This document shows, piece after piece, positions 34,071-46,466 of a stretch of 64,000 bases of DNA. Under the pieces are notes generated by a model that worked only from the letters and a program-made list of their open reading frames with translations, did not search any database and was not told where the DNA came from. Position 1 is the first letter of the stretch. Each line of letters begins with the position of its first letter. Position numbers and translations under genes: made by a program. Origin of the DNA: Lophius americanus (lineage: Eukaryota; Chordata; Actinopteri; Lophiiformes; Lophiidae). Location of the stretch: assembly GCA_037951165.1 (NCBI GenBank), contig JBBDHG010000134.1, forward strand, positions 1,789,501 through 1,853,500, read 5' to 3'.

Positions 34071-36900
34071 GATGAAACCAGGATGCTTTATGGCTTTGAC
34101 GATAAGTATCGCACTTATAATGAGCATGCTTGCAACTGTGTCCACCACTGTCTGTGAGGCTTTAGTTAGTGTTGCCCTAGTTCAGCGGTTATTGTGCCAT
34201 CTCTCAAGTCACAGGCAGTTTACAAGACTGGGAACGAGGGTTGCCATCTGTCCCACCTCTATGGGGCGCACAGAGGGATGTTTTGCACAGTTTTGGCATG
34301 CCTGACTTCCCCTAATGCTGCACAAATGTTTGGAGTCATTACATAAGCAATGAGACCTTCAACGGGGTGGAAGGGGGATGGAGCTGGATATATATGCAGA
34401 GAAAGACAAGAGTTTGGAAGAGAAATACCTGACTAGACCTTCTGTCAGTCCCCTAACTAACCATACTCCAGGTAGACAATAGCACTATAGGCTTTTTATG
34501 CCTTTTAAAGCCAAAGAGCATTCAAGGCAGGCTTATGCTACAATCAGTCACTCTGCTATTTTTGGATGAAGTTGCAGTGAAACTATGGGGATTGGTCAAA
34601 TTGGCAGATATGTTTTGATTAAATTGGCATAACTGCAAGATCATGTAGAATACGCAAGTACTGAATGAATTTGCTTGAGCTGTTGCAATCTTGGTATCGT
34701 AACTTCCTGGAAGGGGTGACCAGAGCTTATGTCTAAACTTTCACCATATAAATCAAAAGCTGTGTAATGCATATGACCTCTGATGACATCATTGTTTAAA
34801 CAAAGTAACAGCAGATTTTCTTGAGTACGTAACTCCCTTTGCAAAAACCAATGAAAACGCTGGTTTGAGCGCATACATTCATTATTCATTCAGAAATGCA
34901 CGCTGCTGCTACAGAAATGAAATCAATTAGTGCTGAGGTGGATTGACAATAACTTCCATCATTAAAGAATGTGAGGTCATGAGATCCTTAAAGTTTGGAT
35001 TTGTCCACTTTGTTGATGTTGTGTTCTGCTCAGTTCACCTCACAGCAGAGGTCTTGATTAGTTGCAGTTATTGCATTGTTTTTTTTTATGGTCTTATTGG
35101 TGTGCTTCAAGTAAAAAGTATTTCAATCCGGAGGGATGTAGAATAAAGAAAGCATAAAAGTTTAGTAAAAGATATGACGTGCGATAAATAAGAAAGTATC
35201 TGATCAAAGGGTTTCTGCCCTGAGCAGCAGCAAGGCATATGCTTCCCTGGAGTCTGGATACTGGTGGTGGTGATAGATGACTCTATTGAGACTGATGACT
35301 AATGAGGTTGATAGATCTGTGAGGAGTGGGCGGAGATAGAGGATAGTCTTCCTGACTGAATGTTTTTCTGTGATTCTTCAATTGATTTGAATTAGATTCA
35401 TCTTATTTAAAGTGGTCAACGTACAATTAAAATATGAAAACGTTTGATGCATTGTACAAGATTATAGCATCAAGCTAATTTGCATCTGTTATTACCACCG
35501 GTATCACTACCACTCCACAATCGGGAGGATGGATGCAAAATAGTTTGTAATCCCAGAAAACCGAAGTATCTCTTCGTCAAAAGTATACACCCTGCTATAA
35601 AAACTACACATTGTCCCCAAGATGTAATGTAACAGCAGAGTGAGCTCGGCTTAAGAAACATGTTGTTGCAATGGGACAAAAGAGTTATTGGCAGACCGGC
35701 GTTCTCCCCTCTAACCTTCAGAAGCAGTATAATGGAAAAAGATGGACAGAGAAGCCTCCATTTTTGCCGCAGCACAGTTGTTGGTCTGAGTATGTCTTAA
35801 CAATTGCCCAAGGTGAGTAAGTGAGAGGTGGATCAAAACCTCTCTTCAGTTCTGCATCGAACTGTAGCTACCCTGCGAGAGGAGGCAATTTGAAACCAAA
35901 AATACCGCAAGCAAAGGTGATGCTATGCTCGGAGAAATAAAGCTTTAGCTGTGCAACAGAATAAAGAACTTGTTTGCAGTTCCGTGTGTGTACGTGCCTG
36001 TGAAGGCTGTCAGGGTCATCCTCAGCAGGGAACACAATGAGTGCAACAGACACCAAGAGCAGCATTTGTGTAAAATCGCTTGCCTTGCTCCTTTCACAGG
36101 GGAACAAGATGAGATTTTACTGGAAAACTAAAGCGTCCACTGTGAAACAGGCAGGGCATACAAAGAAAGTAACAGTAGATGTATTCAGTTCACACACATA
36201 GTCCCCGCGCCGACACTACAGCAACACCAGAAGCACCAGTGGAAAACCAATCTCCAAGCATGCATACGTGCTTACATTTACTCAGCCATCATCCCAACCC
36301 TTAACGACTCACTGAAGCTGTCACAGCGCATGGATTGTCTCCACCCTGCAGGTTCCTCTAACGGCGATGACAGAGCCTGCAGTGAAACACCAACAGCACT
36401 GTTGAGGAGAGCTGCTCACTTAAGATAAGTTTTTCCTGACACCAGCTTTTGATATCCCACATAAGGAAGTCCCACATTATGGGTTGATCTTTTATGTACT
36501 TATATTTACAACCTGACGAAATGGTCACTGAACACAACACAATGGTAATCACGTCATTATATATTTGCAATCATGGGCTGCAAGTAGCTTTCAATTCCAT
36601 GAAATGTGGTTGATTGATATTTAAACGCAAGACATTCATACGTTTGATCATTTTGACAACTTTACTTTTATTATAGTATTAAAAGGCAGATAATAGCCAT
36701 AACTCCAGGAGGACAGTACAAATGTCTAGGGACACGAAGAAGGCATTTCTAAAGGAGAAAATTTTCTATTCATTCACGTATTCCTCCTTTAGCGTAAAAT
36801 GAGGGAAAGGTTTTGCCTGTATGACGGAACAGTTTTCAGCATTTTCTTCACGTTATACAGTCCACTTAAAGTGAGTTCACAGCTACGTCATTTCCTCAGG
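34071..36900. other. Unique DNA, no gene seen
   Basis: About 2.8 kb of ordinary sequence; the longest frames are 101 codons (35470-35775, -) and 82 codons. None has recognisable domains. Sequence at 36750-36788 has a 9-bp imperfectly spaced dyad CTAAAGGAG/CTCCTTTAG. Confidence 0.4.
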
Positions 36901-37760
36901 ACTTTTGGACTTTATCTGAACTAAGATTACAGGGGACAAACTACTCCCTGACCAAGGTCCAGATCAAGCAGTTGGGCTTTGGTCCAACAAAGTACCCTCT
37001 ATCTGGCTCAAACGGAACCATGGGTGGGTTTGTTTTCAGTGGGAAAGCACAATTACACAAAGTTACAGCAGTTACGGTCGCCGCGGAACAAACGGAACAA
37101 TATGATAAAGATGGTCCAAAGAAGAAAGCAAAAGCAAGCTGGAAAAAAAAAGAAAGATGCTGAAACTTTTCATTTATTCTCTGTGAGGATGACGGAGAGA
37201 GGAAACAAGAGGACAGGAGAGCATCGCCACTCGTAGCTAAAGAAGCTGCTGCGACACTAAATAAAGGTGGGATCACCACCTCATTTCGCTTCACCACAAA
37301 CCATCTCTGACCTATTTTTGGAAAATTCGGTCCACAAGCATAGCAGAGCAACATCCTGCTGATAAAGTTTTGCCTTTAGCTTTGAATCTTCTAATTTCTA
37401 ATGATTTTTCATTTAGATAAAAAATATTTTGGTCATTTCTACTGATATAATAATCCCAAGAGGATTTGAGTCCTTTTTCAGCAGTGCTTACTGGGATTCT
37501 GGAGGGTGAGGGTTGGAAACCTGAATGAGCCTCAGACACCCTTCCCCACTGTCAAGTGAAAAGACATGGGTGTCACATGGTTCTCGGACCACATGGCTGT
37601 CTCCCTAGGCCATCAGTGGAAATGTGAAGGGGCCATTAAGCCGTAGCAAATTGGACACAAAAGAAAAATGAAATACGCAGAGTAAAGCTTAAATATGCGT
37701 CACAAGATCTGATGGTGATGGTAGACATGAAGCCGGTGAGGGCAAGAACATTTGACTAAT
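36901..37760. other. Unassigned stretch, possible old transposon
   Basis: Contains a 137-codon minus frame (36941-37354) and overlapping plus frames. The text 'caaacggaacca' and 'aacaaacggaacaat' recalls hAT-type relics, but no termini could be found. No product recognised. Confidence 0.2.
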
Positions 37761-37763
37761 ACG

Positions 37764-38213
37764 TTAATCTTTGGCTGGCCTATCCTTTAGGCCCCCGTTA
37801 CTTCTTTTGGATGCAGGAAAAACTACACGTTTTAACTTTGAAGTTAGCATTTTTATCGTAAGGTTTGGGTACGAATGGTAAAAAAAGAAATCTTGTCTGA
37901 GATCAACATTATGTATCATAACTGCCCATTGATTTAACAAACTCAGGCTCTGTAGTTGAATTGCTCTGCAGCACAGACACAACTCCAAACCAATCTTTGC
38001 ATATGATATGTTCTCTGTTAACATAATTTGCCCTAAATCCCTAATATTTCCAAAAAACAGACGATGAACAGCTGAAAGGGAAAAGGTCTTCACCATGTCC
38101 TGCTGCAGATATTTAACTTTCGTCTCAACTGCTAGCTGCAGTACATTACTTATACTGTTAACATTAACGTTACTCCTCTGGACTGCCTCCAGGAAATTTT
38201 TCTGCACAGGCAT
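37764..38213 (-). other. Unrecognised 149-codon open frame with ATG
   Basis: An uninterrupted minus-strand frame begins MPVQKNFLEAVQRSNVNVNS and ends SNGGLKDRPAKD. The middle is Leu-rich and Cys-containing (ELCLCCRAIQLQSL). I recognise no domain, signal peptide or membrane segment, and no splice context. It may be a chance frame, or a remnant of a mobile element's ORF. It is listed because it is the longest ATG-initiated frame that is not built on a simple repeat. Confidence 0.15.
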
Positions 38214-38919
38214 GGAGAAGCAGCGGTTGATCTACTTTGCAGAATGTGGAACATTCTTTTAAACATCGTTATCACTCATAATGTTAATTTAATTGTGGGA
38301 AAACATAAATTGTAATCAGGTTTAAACGACAACCTTGAAACTATTTCCATATATTTCAATGTCAGGATACGTCACTGTCCAATGCAGCTAATATCTTAAC
38401 ATGTCTTAACGTCAGAGCTGAGCTGTACTGACATTTCACTTTGCTTTTAAATCACTAAACTCGTTGCATATTAGAAGAAAGCATAGAAATAACTGGGAAA
38501 AAAATCCTATTTCCAGTTTTACCATTTCCCATGAAAAAGCCCATAGCCCACCCACTCACTACTACCTAACTCAATCTCTGACATCATCACTTTCTCAGAT
38601 TGCTTGCACAATTTTGTTGCAATAAGAAATAGGTGCATGTATCTATGAGAGGATGCATCAGCTTCATTAACTGAGCTGCTCCACAGATACTGCGAGATAA
38701 AGTGTTGTGTACAGCAGGCGTCTTAGGCCCTCTGAGCAGAGTGGAATCTTGTTGCTTTTATCATGGTGGTCCTTCTCCCTCCTTTGTAGTCTGCCCTGCA
38801 ATTAATGAACCACAGTAATTTTCCTCGAACCACCCCCATCCTGTGTTTTGCCCGTTTGTGCGGCTTCATGTTAGTGACTGTGTTTGTGCTTTCACGTATG
38901 CAACAAAACAGATTTTTTT
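38214..38919. other. Unique DNA, no gene seen
   Basis: No repeat, transposon or coding signal recognised. Confidence 0.45.
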
Positions 38920-39700
38920 ATCTCCGGTTCATCAGAAGAATATGGAATGAATTTGTATTCAGTAATAAGACAGATGTCTGGGAATGAATTCGAAAGCATG
39001 CATCATCTCCCATAATTCCATTTAGATGGGGCTGTAAACACTTAAAAATGCAGGCATTAGTTACGGAAGCCCTCCTGCCCTCGGCCCTCAACAGGCGAGT
39101 ACATCTCCAAAGAATCCAAGGGCACAAGAAGAGGAGATATTGCAAATCACATTATGGGACATGAAATTAATCCGCCCTCCCTAAACATTTGGCCTTTGCA
39201 CAATTTAACCTTGAAACTGCTTCTTTTTTTTTTTTGTACTCCCATACACGAGGACTTCTTTAACCCACTCCATCACGTACAAAAGAACCAGCGCCGCGCT
39301 ACAACAATGGCTCTGCTCAGGTTATTATTCAATGGGATCCTTCACCGCACTGATGATACGTTGTAATTTCATTTCACTTATGTCTGTTTCATAATGTAAT
39401 ACACAATTGAGCAGGGGCACTTAACGTCCCAAAAGACCCCCATCCTCCTTAAGATAATAAAAGCCTTTTGTGCTTGCCTTTGAGAAATCCTTGGTGGATT
39501 ATGCCAGACCGGATTGGGGAGCACATCAATTAATATGCATTAAATGAAAGTATTAAGTTGTAAGAAAATAATTAATAATTCTAATTGCTGTGCTGATATG
39601 CCCAATGACAGCGCACCTTAATGTCGAACAGGAACGTATCTGACATCGCCAACAGGGGCCGGAGTACAAGAGTTGTTTGACCTTTTGCACGGCTGAAAGA
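38920..39700. promoter_or_regulatory. Candidate conserved non-coding cluster
   Basis: Two unique blocks (38920-39220 and 39480-39680) with homeodomain- and POU-like words: GAAATTAATCCGCC (39162), CAATTAATATGCATTAA (39527) and AATAATTAATAATTCTAATTG (split across 39565-39586). A T-run at 39224-39234 separates them. No coding exon is supported. Confidence 0.35.
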
Positions 39701-42700
39701 CGATGTACTTCCACTTTATTACATGGTTGCCGCTTTGTCCCCTGATACTAATGTAGAGTGTTCCGAGATAAAAGCACAGAGACGGTTACATCCAATCCAA
39801 TAGTGGCAGAAAAAAAAAAATTCCTATCTGCTCGCCAACTGAAACCACAAGAGGTTCAGCTCTACAGACTAAAATACATCTGTTTGTGTTAGAGAATACT
39901 GAAGATCCCTTATGCAAGTGCTATCGCTGGATCTTGTCCCTTTGTACGGAGCAGAGAATAGCGCTGGCACAGGGTTCCACTCTCCCTGTTATCTTGAAAA
40001 AGACATCCATGGCTCCAATTATCCTTTACCCCTGTGTAGCTGCAGAAAACACAATTGCTGCCACTGTCAATGAAATAATAGCATTGGAGGAGAAGCGATG
40101 GCAGGGGGGAAGAAATCTGATAGGAACGTACCCCACAAACACTCCTCAATGTGCTGAAAAATGAAGATGTGGAATGCCTCAGGAGAGCAGAGAAATGACA
40201 AGCACAATGAGATATCTTTTCAATAAACTATTTCTAAAGGTAAGTTCTGAAGTCATTAGAGAGTATCTCCAGCTGAGCGACGGAGCTTTTAGTTGCTGCT
40301 GGTTTCCACTGCAGATGTTTCAAACTTATTCACTTTGACTGAGGTGAAGAATTACTACCTCTATCAGTTTATAGTTCTACTTCCATGTATTTTCTTTCCC
40401 CGCGCTTTCAGCTAAACCAATCTTGCCTTTGGTTGGAGATAATGAGCCTGTTCGTGGCTTCAAATGAACACCGTTGCTCCCGGGCTCCTCAGCTCAACAA
40501 AGTCACATCACGCAGACACTTTTTTGAGGAAAGGCAGGGAAAAGAAGCCTCGGTCTTCAGAGACCAATTAAAAACACATATTCAAATTGAACTAAAAGGA
40601 GCATGGCGAGGTATTCATTTTACAGCGCTGCCCCGTACTCATAGCTCCAAATTTGTTTCTACTCTGACAAACAAACAATAACAACGCAGAAGAGAGAAGA
40701 ATCCATCTCATCTCCGCAGGATCAAAGGCGATTTCTGGAAGTAGTGAGCGCGCACATATATACTCATTTCCACGCAACTCTCTTTCAAAGGGCATGTGTG
40801 CAGGATTTACCAGCTCAGTGTGCATACATGAGATGATCCTCATTAAAGACGTGGCGAATATTAGATCATTATCGTTACTGTCTCTGCAGGGAGAGTTTCT
40901 ACAAAGGAAATAACCGCAAAGTTGACAGAGAATTATTTGCTTTCTCTTTTGCCTCTACAGTACAGTAAATGTTGTAATTAATTTGATTACCCGTGATGTT
41001 TGAAACACATATAGTTACATTCCCATCGTATACAGTAAATACGAGAATCTTCAGTCTTCATTTAAATAGAAAAAAGTAGACAACTTGTCATCATCTCCTC
41101 ACCACTTTGCCTTAATCTTTCTTAATCTGCAAATCTTCATTATAGCTTCAATCATTATCCTGCAATCCATAGAAGCTTTATTCTTGCAAAATGTTAAAAA
41201 AAAATGTACACCGAAATTGGGTTAAGGCATTAGATTGGCCCCAGAATGACGACAGAGTTAAACAGAATCTTATGAGGTGACGTTGGTGAGGATAGGGGGA
41301 AAAGGACCAGCGGTGCTGGGAATCTGGGATTATTTCATGGATCGTCTTTCCTCTTACTGGAAAGTAAGGCAAGGATATGCATGGATGTATATATTGTAAA
41401 TGATGTATGTGCTTATATCATGTCTCTTTTATTATTTCTATTACTTTTTAGTGATAAAAAAAAACCCGTTAATTAAGCATAACCTTATTTCCTCCAAACA
41501 AGGATAATAAGAATCTTTGTATTTCTGCCGTTTTAATGTTTATGCATAAACTACAAACAATAAATACATATATTAGACATACATTTTTGCACACAGTCTT
41601 CCATTCACACTCCTCTGTATTTGTGCACTTTCCTGAAAGCGTACGGACACGGATGAAAGCAAGCAGTTCAACCAGAAAGTGTGACAGGCAGTGCAGATAC
41701 AATTCAAGAAAGACTGATTAGGTCCATCTTTATGTAATATAAATGAACAGTAAATACATGTATATATAACATAGATATAGTCTTTGGTACAACGGCAGAG
41801 TGCCATTTTCATCTGTCAATACATCCAAAATAAACACTAAAGTTACCAAGTACCACCAAGGTTTTCTTTAAGTTTTGGTTTTCCTTCAAACAGAGCAAAA
41901 ATACATGTTCACTGGTAAAGGCCTGTGACAATTAATACGTCTCCTTTGAATCCTCAGGTTTGCTCTAATCAATCTGTATAAAAACAGCTGGATGTAACAG
42001 GAATGTCTTTTTTCAACATCTTGTTTTTCACCGTTTGATTTCTGAGTGCAGACTTAAATTAGCCTTTTACACCTCAAGCTGTTAATGATACGAGGAGTTG
42101 ACTGGTACTTTTCAAAGAGATGTGAAAGTCATGGATCATTTTGTGGCAGTAAAACCAGCGAAAGTAAAAAAGAAATTTAAAAAAAAACCCCACTGTGGGC
42201 ACATTTTGGTTTTAAGCCAAAGTCAAGATAAACAAAAGGAGAGTCCGGTTGTTAGTCTTGTCCGACCCAAAGAGGTAGGGGTCAAAGCTACCATACCAAC
42301 ACTCAAACCTACTCTCTGCAGATCCATTACTTCATGTTCAATGAACATTGACAGACTGGCCACAGCTGGTGGTCCATCTAGGAAAGTGGCTGTTACTGAA
42401 GCTTTCAGATGAGAGTCAAAAAATAATCGCTACAGCCACGAAATGCCTCCTCATCTTCATGAGCTGCATTTGAGTTACTACAGCGATTAGCCCGACACTA
42501 CAATGCTGTGTTAAAATAGACAGAGGAGCACAGTCTGGAATTACTTGTATAACAATTGATTGTCTGATTACAATCCCTGATTGTGACAGCTCTAACTGGA
42601 ACACCCTACTGATACATGCTGGAATGTGGGTTTTATCTTGTGACCAACTAACAGATCCAACTGTTAGATTAGGTGATCACAGCGTCATAAATTCTCAACA

Positions 42701-43015
42701 CGTCTGCTCAGAAAGCTGGCAGAACTGAAAGTTTCACCCCCGTTTGCGTTATTGGCGGTGCGTTCAGAAAACAAGAATGAGAAAAGAGCAATAATGGACC
42801 TGATTCTCAATGTTACGGTGAACTAAACCTTTAAGTTGGTCAGTGGTTTGAATAAAAAAGGAAGAAAACAAGTAAGAAATTCCCAACACAACTTCCTCAA
42901 AGCTCTGCTTGACGGCTTCCATTATCCAATTAACAGTCAAAATCAAAAAGCGTTGCACTAAAAATGATATACATGAAAGAGGAGGCACATTTTCACATTA
43001 AGAAGGTTTGAACGA
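39701..43015. other. Unique DNA, no gene seen
   Basis: Frames of up to 104 codons occur (42098-42412, + and 40385-40681, +), with Lys-rich or mixed composition and no domain. The 42098 frame contains a Lys-rich run from A-rich DNA. No transposon termini were recognised. Confidence 0.4.
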
Positions 43016-43019
43016 GCAA

Positions 43020-43500
43020 ACTTTTGGCCTTTTAGCTCAATGAAAGAGGGGAATTCACCATTTATCATTGTAGATTAATTTTCTGCCAGTCGACCTATTT
43101 TAGCACATACGCATTTTAGGTCAGACAAACAGGAATCGATGAGGAGAAGTTAGGGGCAGCTCTTAAAACCGTCCGGCCCAGCGGGCGCTCAGCGACTGTG
43201 TCTCGCTTCCGTAGTACTCCCGCGGAAGCTGACCCCATAAATCCCTTCTAATGGTTGCCGGCGAGGGAAATTTTTAACTGAGAACTTAGCAGGCACTGTT
43301 ATTCACCCATAGAGCGGGAGTCTGGGTATGATGAATGGTAATAAATATTGCACAGGGTTAACAGAGGTCCCCCTCAGAGACGTTCAATTGCCTTGAGTGA
43401 TAGGGTGCTGCTCGGCAACACAGGAGAGGGTGGCAGAGGGCAGGTTCTTCCCGGTGTTGGTTAACTGAGTCTGCTCAATTTTCCTCTGGAAAAGCCACAT
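43020..43500. promoter_or_regulatory. Candidate conserved non-coding stretch, CpG-bearing
   Basis: Unique sequence with clustered CpGs at 43170-43265 (CCGTCCGG, GCGGGCGC, CCCGCGG, GCCGGCG) followed by AT-rich motif words such as GGTAATAAATATTG (43338). It is smaller and less CpG-dense than the island at 45.5 kb. No frame is convincing. It could be an enhancer or a weak alternative promoter. Confidence 0.3.
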
Positions 43501-44640
43501 TTATAATCAGTAACACAGTCTCACAAAGTGTTATGGAACGCTGGGAAAAAGGTTCATGTAGAAAAAAAAACGACGTCAACTTATGTGTGGCGAGTTCTTT
43601 TAGTCATGAAAGGAGATTTAAATGTCCCAAGGAAGCAAACATGTCCACTGAGGAGCAGTAATGACTGTGCATAGCGCATGAGGATGACCATTTTCCTCAC
43701 TGAAGCTTCTTGAGCTACACTTCATCTTAACCGTTTCCTTGACGATGGCTGACGACAGAGCGGTTGATCACGCTGCACGCATCTGTAGTGGCCTTATAGT
43801 CCTTCAGGAAGAGCCCCCCTTCCGCTACAAACACTTCTACGGCCAGACAGACAAAGGGTTACTTAAGCAAGATAATTCACACTGTCAGACATCGAAATCC
43901 TCAAATGTCTTATTTTGAATAATTTTTTTTTTAGATGTTTCACCAAGAGGATAGTATTCCACTTTGTTGACGCGACTGATGGCGATAGCGGTAAAACACT
44001 GAGATAACGCTTCACTCTTCATGTTTCAAACACCTTTCCTGTTATTTGTGAGCCCAATAAAGTGTTAGAAAACTTCAGTGTTTGTAATTAACAAGTTTAC
44101 ACAAGGCAATTAGCAGCTCTTTCAAACACTATTACCCCCCTTCCAACGAGGGCCAGTGTCAAATTTTGGAACTGGTTCTTTGTGGTTCCACCAATGCCAA
44201 AGAACAGGTTCTCGGTCTGGAAAACTTTTTTTTTTTGCTCAAACCAACATGACCAACCAAAACTTTTTGATGGCCACTTTTAAAATAAAAACAGTGTAGT
44301 ATAGACCAAAAGTAGGAAATGAAAGACTTAAGGATGTTTTGTGAAAGTGTGCGTATACGGTAAAAGAAAGTATCACTTGAAATCATTGCGGTGTAATGGC
44401 AAATCAAATATCGATGTATGCAACAACAAAGAAATAGAGAAAAGTTTCAAACTTTCCCTCTAACTTGAACCAGGTGCTAGATCAAGGACTGGTTGGAGCC
44501 CATTCAGAAGTGGTTTAACAAGTGTACCGTCTAATAACATGTTCGCTCGTACACTGGAAAAGGCTCTATACAGTCATGTAATTTTGTCACAGAGGTATTA
44601 GATGCATGTCATTAAATCCAAGAGGCACTGGAGCAATGCC
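43501..44640. other. Unique DNA, no gene seen
   Basis: A T-run lies at 43921-43931 and another at 44226-44236. No gene or transposon signal. Confidence 0.4.
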
Positions 44641-44664
44641 ATTAAGTCACAGTAATGACTTAAT
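44641..44664. repeat. 9-bp inverted repeat, 6-nt loop
   Basis: ATTAAGTCA (44641-44649) pairs with TGACTTAAT (44656-44664). It is short enough to be chance. Confidence 0.8.
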
Positions 44665-44679
44665 AGTAATAACCACCTC

Positions 44680-44935
44680 ATGCCAATCCTGGCCAGAGGC
44701 TGAGTAAACCCTGGAAGAGTCACAAGTTCATCACAGGGCCAAAACATGGAGATGGAAAACCATTCACGCTCGCATTCAAACCTAAAGGAAATACGGAACC
44801 ACTAATATCGTATGATTTGGGACTGTAGGATGAAGCCGTACACAAACATAGAGAGAACATGTGAACTCCAGACAGAAATGTGAACCTGGATTTGAACCAG
44901 GAACCTTCTTGCTGTTAGGACATGGTACTATTTAG
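44680..44935 (+). repeat. Teleost interspersed repeat, middle to 3' end (TCCATCCATCC family)
   Basis: Ordered hallmarks: 'gtcacaagttcatcacaggg', 'aaccattcacgctcgcattc', 'agagagaacatgtgaactcc' and 'tttgaaccaggaaccttctt' then 'gctgttagg'. It is the longest copy of the family in the window and is old, with several deletions. Confidence 0.82.
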
Positions 44936-45475
44936 TAAGAAAAGAGGGCATGAGAGTGGTTGTAAACATATCAGCACTAATTCTGACTTGCAAATATCTG
45001 CTTGGTGACTCAAGTCAAAGGTGAGGAATAAACCTGGTTGTGATGCTGCAAAGTGTCCCCATCATGAAAACCACAAAAGGTAAAGCAACATCCTCCGTCT
45101 GTGTCACATCCTGGAGCCACCAGGAGGGAAATGACTAAACAACAAATACTTTAGCACACTTTCATTTTGCCCACCTGCAGATTCACAGCACCCACAGAAT
45201 CCCTTTCAGGCGTGATTCGACATAAAAACAGGCGGGCGCTGCTCTAATCATGTGTTTGATGGACATTTGTTTAGATTTGAGCCGGAACAGTGGAGAGGTC
45301 AGTCAAACGGTGACATAGTGATGCATGTGTAGGAGAGCAGCAGATGTGCACCACCGCGGTGACTAGATTAAGATTACACACATGGATGACGTCTTGCACT
45401 AATTTGCCTGCAAATGAAAGCCAAGTGTGAGGTTGGAGAGGATTTAACTCCACTCTGTAATAGTGCACTTCCTGT
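44936..45475. other. Unique DNA upstream of the CpG island
   Basis: No gene seen. If the putative minus-strand gene is real, this is the start of its first intron. Confidence 0.4.
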
Positions 45476-45597
45476 CTCTTCTATCCGTGCGGGATATCGT
45501 AGCGTGCACAAAAATAAATAAAACAATAAATGATAACCGTGCGATGCAAAGGTGAGGCATCGTTGGAGCGATTTCGTGCGGGGTTTTTTTTTTTTTC

Positions 45598-45620
45598 TCC
45601 TTCTTCTTCTTCTTCTTCTT
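45598..45620. repeat. (TTC)n microsatellite next to a T-run
   Basis: About seven TTC units follow a 13-base T run (45584-45596); on the minus strand (GAA)n. Lies within the CpG island. Confidence 0.95.
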
Positions 45621-45755
45621 TTTCTTTCCGCGAGGTCAAAAAAAACAGCGACCACCCGATCGTTGCCCACATCTCCGTGGCGCAGTGAGGTGGACACACA
45701 TGGAGAGTGCGGACCTGAAAGAGAACTCTCGTTAAAGGCAGGCGGCGGGTCCTAC

Positions 45756-46018
45756 CTGCGCGAATGATGTCAAGTTGAGACTTCTTTCAGGCGCACGTCG
45801 TCGGCGGCAGCATCATCCGCCGCCAGGAGGAGAAATGTTTTTGGATTTGGAGTATTTCTGATTCCACCTTATTAATCCTCCACCGGATGTATGGATGGGT
45901 AGGAGTGACACCCAAATGGAGATCAGGCTCACGCGCTTCCCGCTTTCTAGGAATAAGGCGCCGAGTAGGTGTCTATCTGTCCAACTGTTTCACTGCTTTA
46001 TTTTCTCCTTCTCCCCCC

Positions 46019-46072
<54 letters not shown>

Positions 46073-46130
46073 GGCTGTACTCAAACACACTCTAACTCTC
46101 CTGGTTTATCAAGGCGGGGTCTTGGGTCGT
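45756..46130 (-). other. Putative 5'-untranslated first exon, minus strand
   Basis: On the minus strand the sequence runs from the GC-box/CCAAT region, through the (GA)n tract, to GCGCAG|GTAGGACC. This is a good splice donor, with the last exon base at 45756. The only ATG cluster in good view is ATGATGCTGCCGCCG (45816 downward), which opens a nine-codon frame ending at 45787. That suggests an upstream ORF in a leader, with the main start codon in a later exon. The upstream boundary (transcription start) is a guess. On the plus strand a possible acceptor CTTCTTTCAG (45781-45790) competes with this reading. The gene is not identifiable. Confidence 0.3.
46022..46069. repeat. (CT)n microsatellite, 24 units
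   Basis: Perfect CT run of 48 bases; (GA)n on the minus strand, within the putative leader exon. Confidence 0.98.
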
Positions 46131-46149
46131 TTTAACCAATGACATAAAC

Positions 46150-46168
46150 CAAGAAGAAGAAGAAGAAG
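46150..46168. repeat. (AAG)n tract, six units
   Basis: AAG repeats adjoining CCCCCTCC-type sequence at the upstream edge of the CpG island. Confidence 0.9.
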
Positions 46169-46466
46169 CCCCCTCCTCCCCTTCCTCCTCCTCTACCACC
46201 GCGCACACCTTCTGTCCAGAAATTATGGGGTCACACTAGACATTTTTTATTCCCTAGATTGAGCAAATCCGTTCCTGTCAGTGTTTCCAGTTTGTGATCA
46301 GCCTGAAGGGTCTTTTCACACACACACAAACAAAACACACACACGCACAAACAGGAGTCATCTGGTTGTGACATAACCCCAGAATACTCTCTGAGGAGTA
46401 CATTCATGTGTGGCATGCCCTCCATTCATTAAGTCACACAAGAGCAGTGTGTTTTGTTTTTTCGGA

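Larger units (their letters stand above)
45480..46215 (-). promoter_or_regulatory. CpG-island promoter candidate
   Basis: About 735 bp with many CpGs (for example GCGGGG, CCGCGAGG, CGCACGTCGTCGGCGGCAG, CACGCGC, GGCGCCG, CCGCGCAC) in an otherwise CpG-poor window. A GC-box-like AAGGCGGGG lies near 46112 and CCAAT at 46136. A (TTC)n tract at 45598-45620 and a (CT)n tract at 46022-46069 lie inside; purine/pyrimidine tracts are common around vertebrate promoters. The orientation is inferred from the minus-strand splice donor at 45755. Bidirectional activity is possible. Confidence 0.5.

Noticed and set aside
42098..42412. 104-codon Lys-rich frame
   Set aside because: Lys run comes from A-rich DNA and the rest has no family resemblance.
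44641..44664. 9-bp inverted repeat as a further template-switch product
   Set aside because: Stem is short enough to occur by chance in 64 kb; listed as a feature but not counted.
45895..46135. 82- and 66-codon plus frames across the CpG island
   Set aside because: They consist largely of Ser-Leu from the (CT)n tract and fit no gene.
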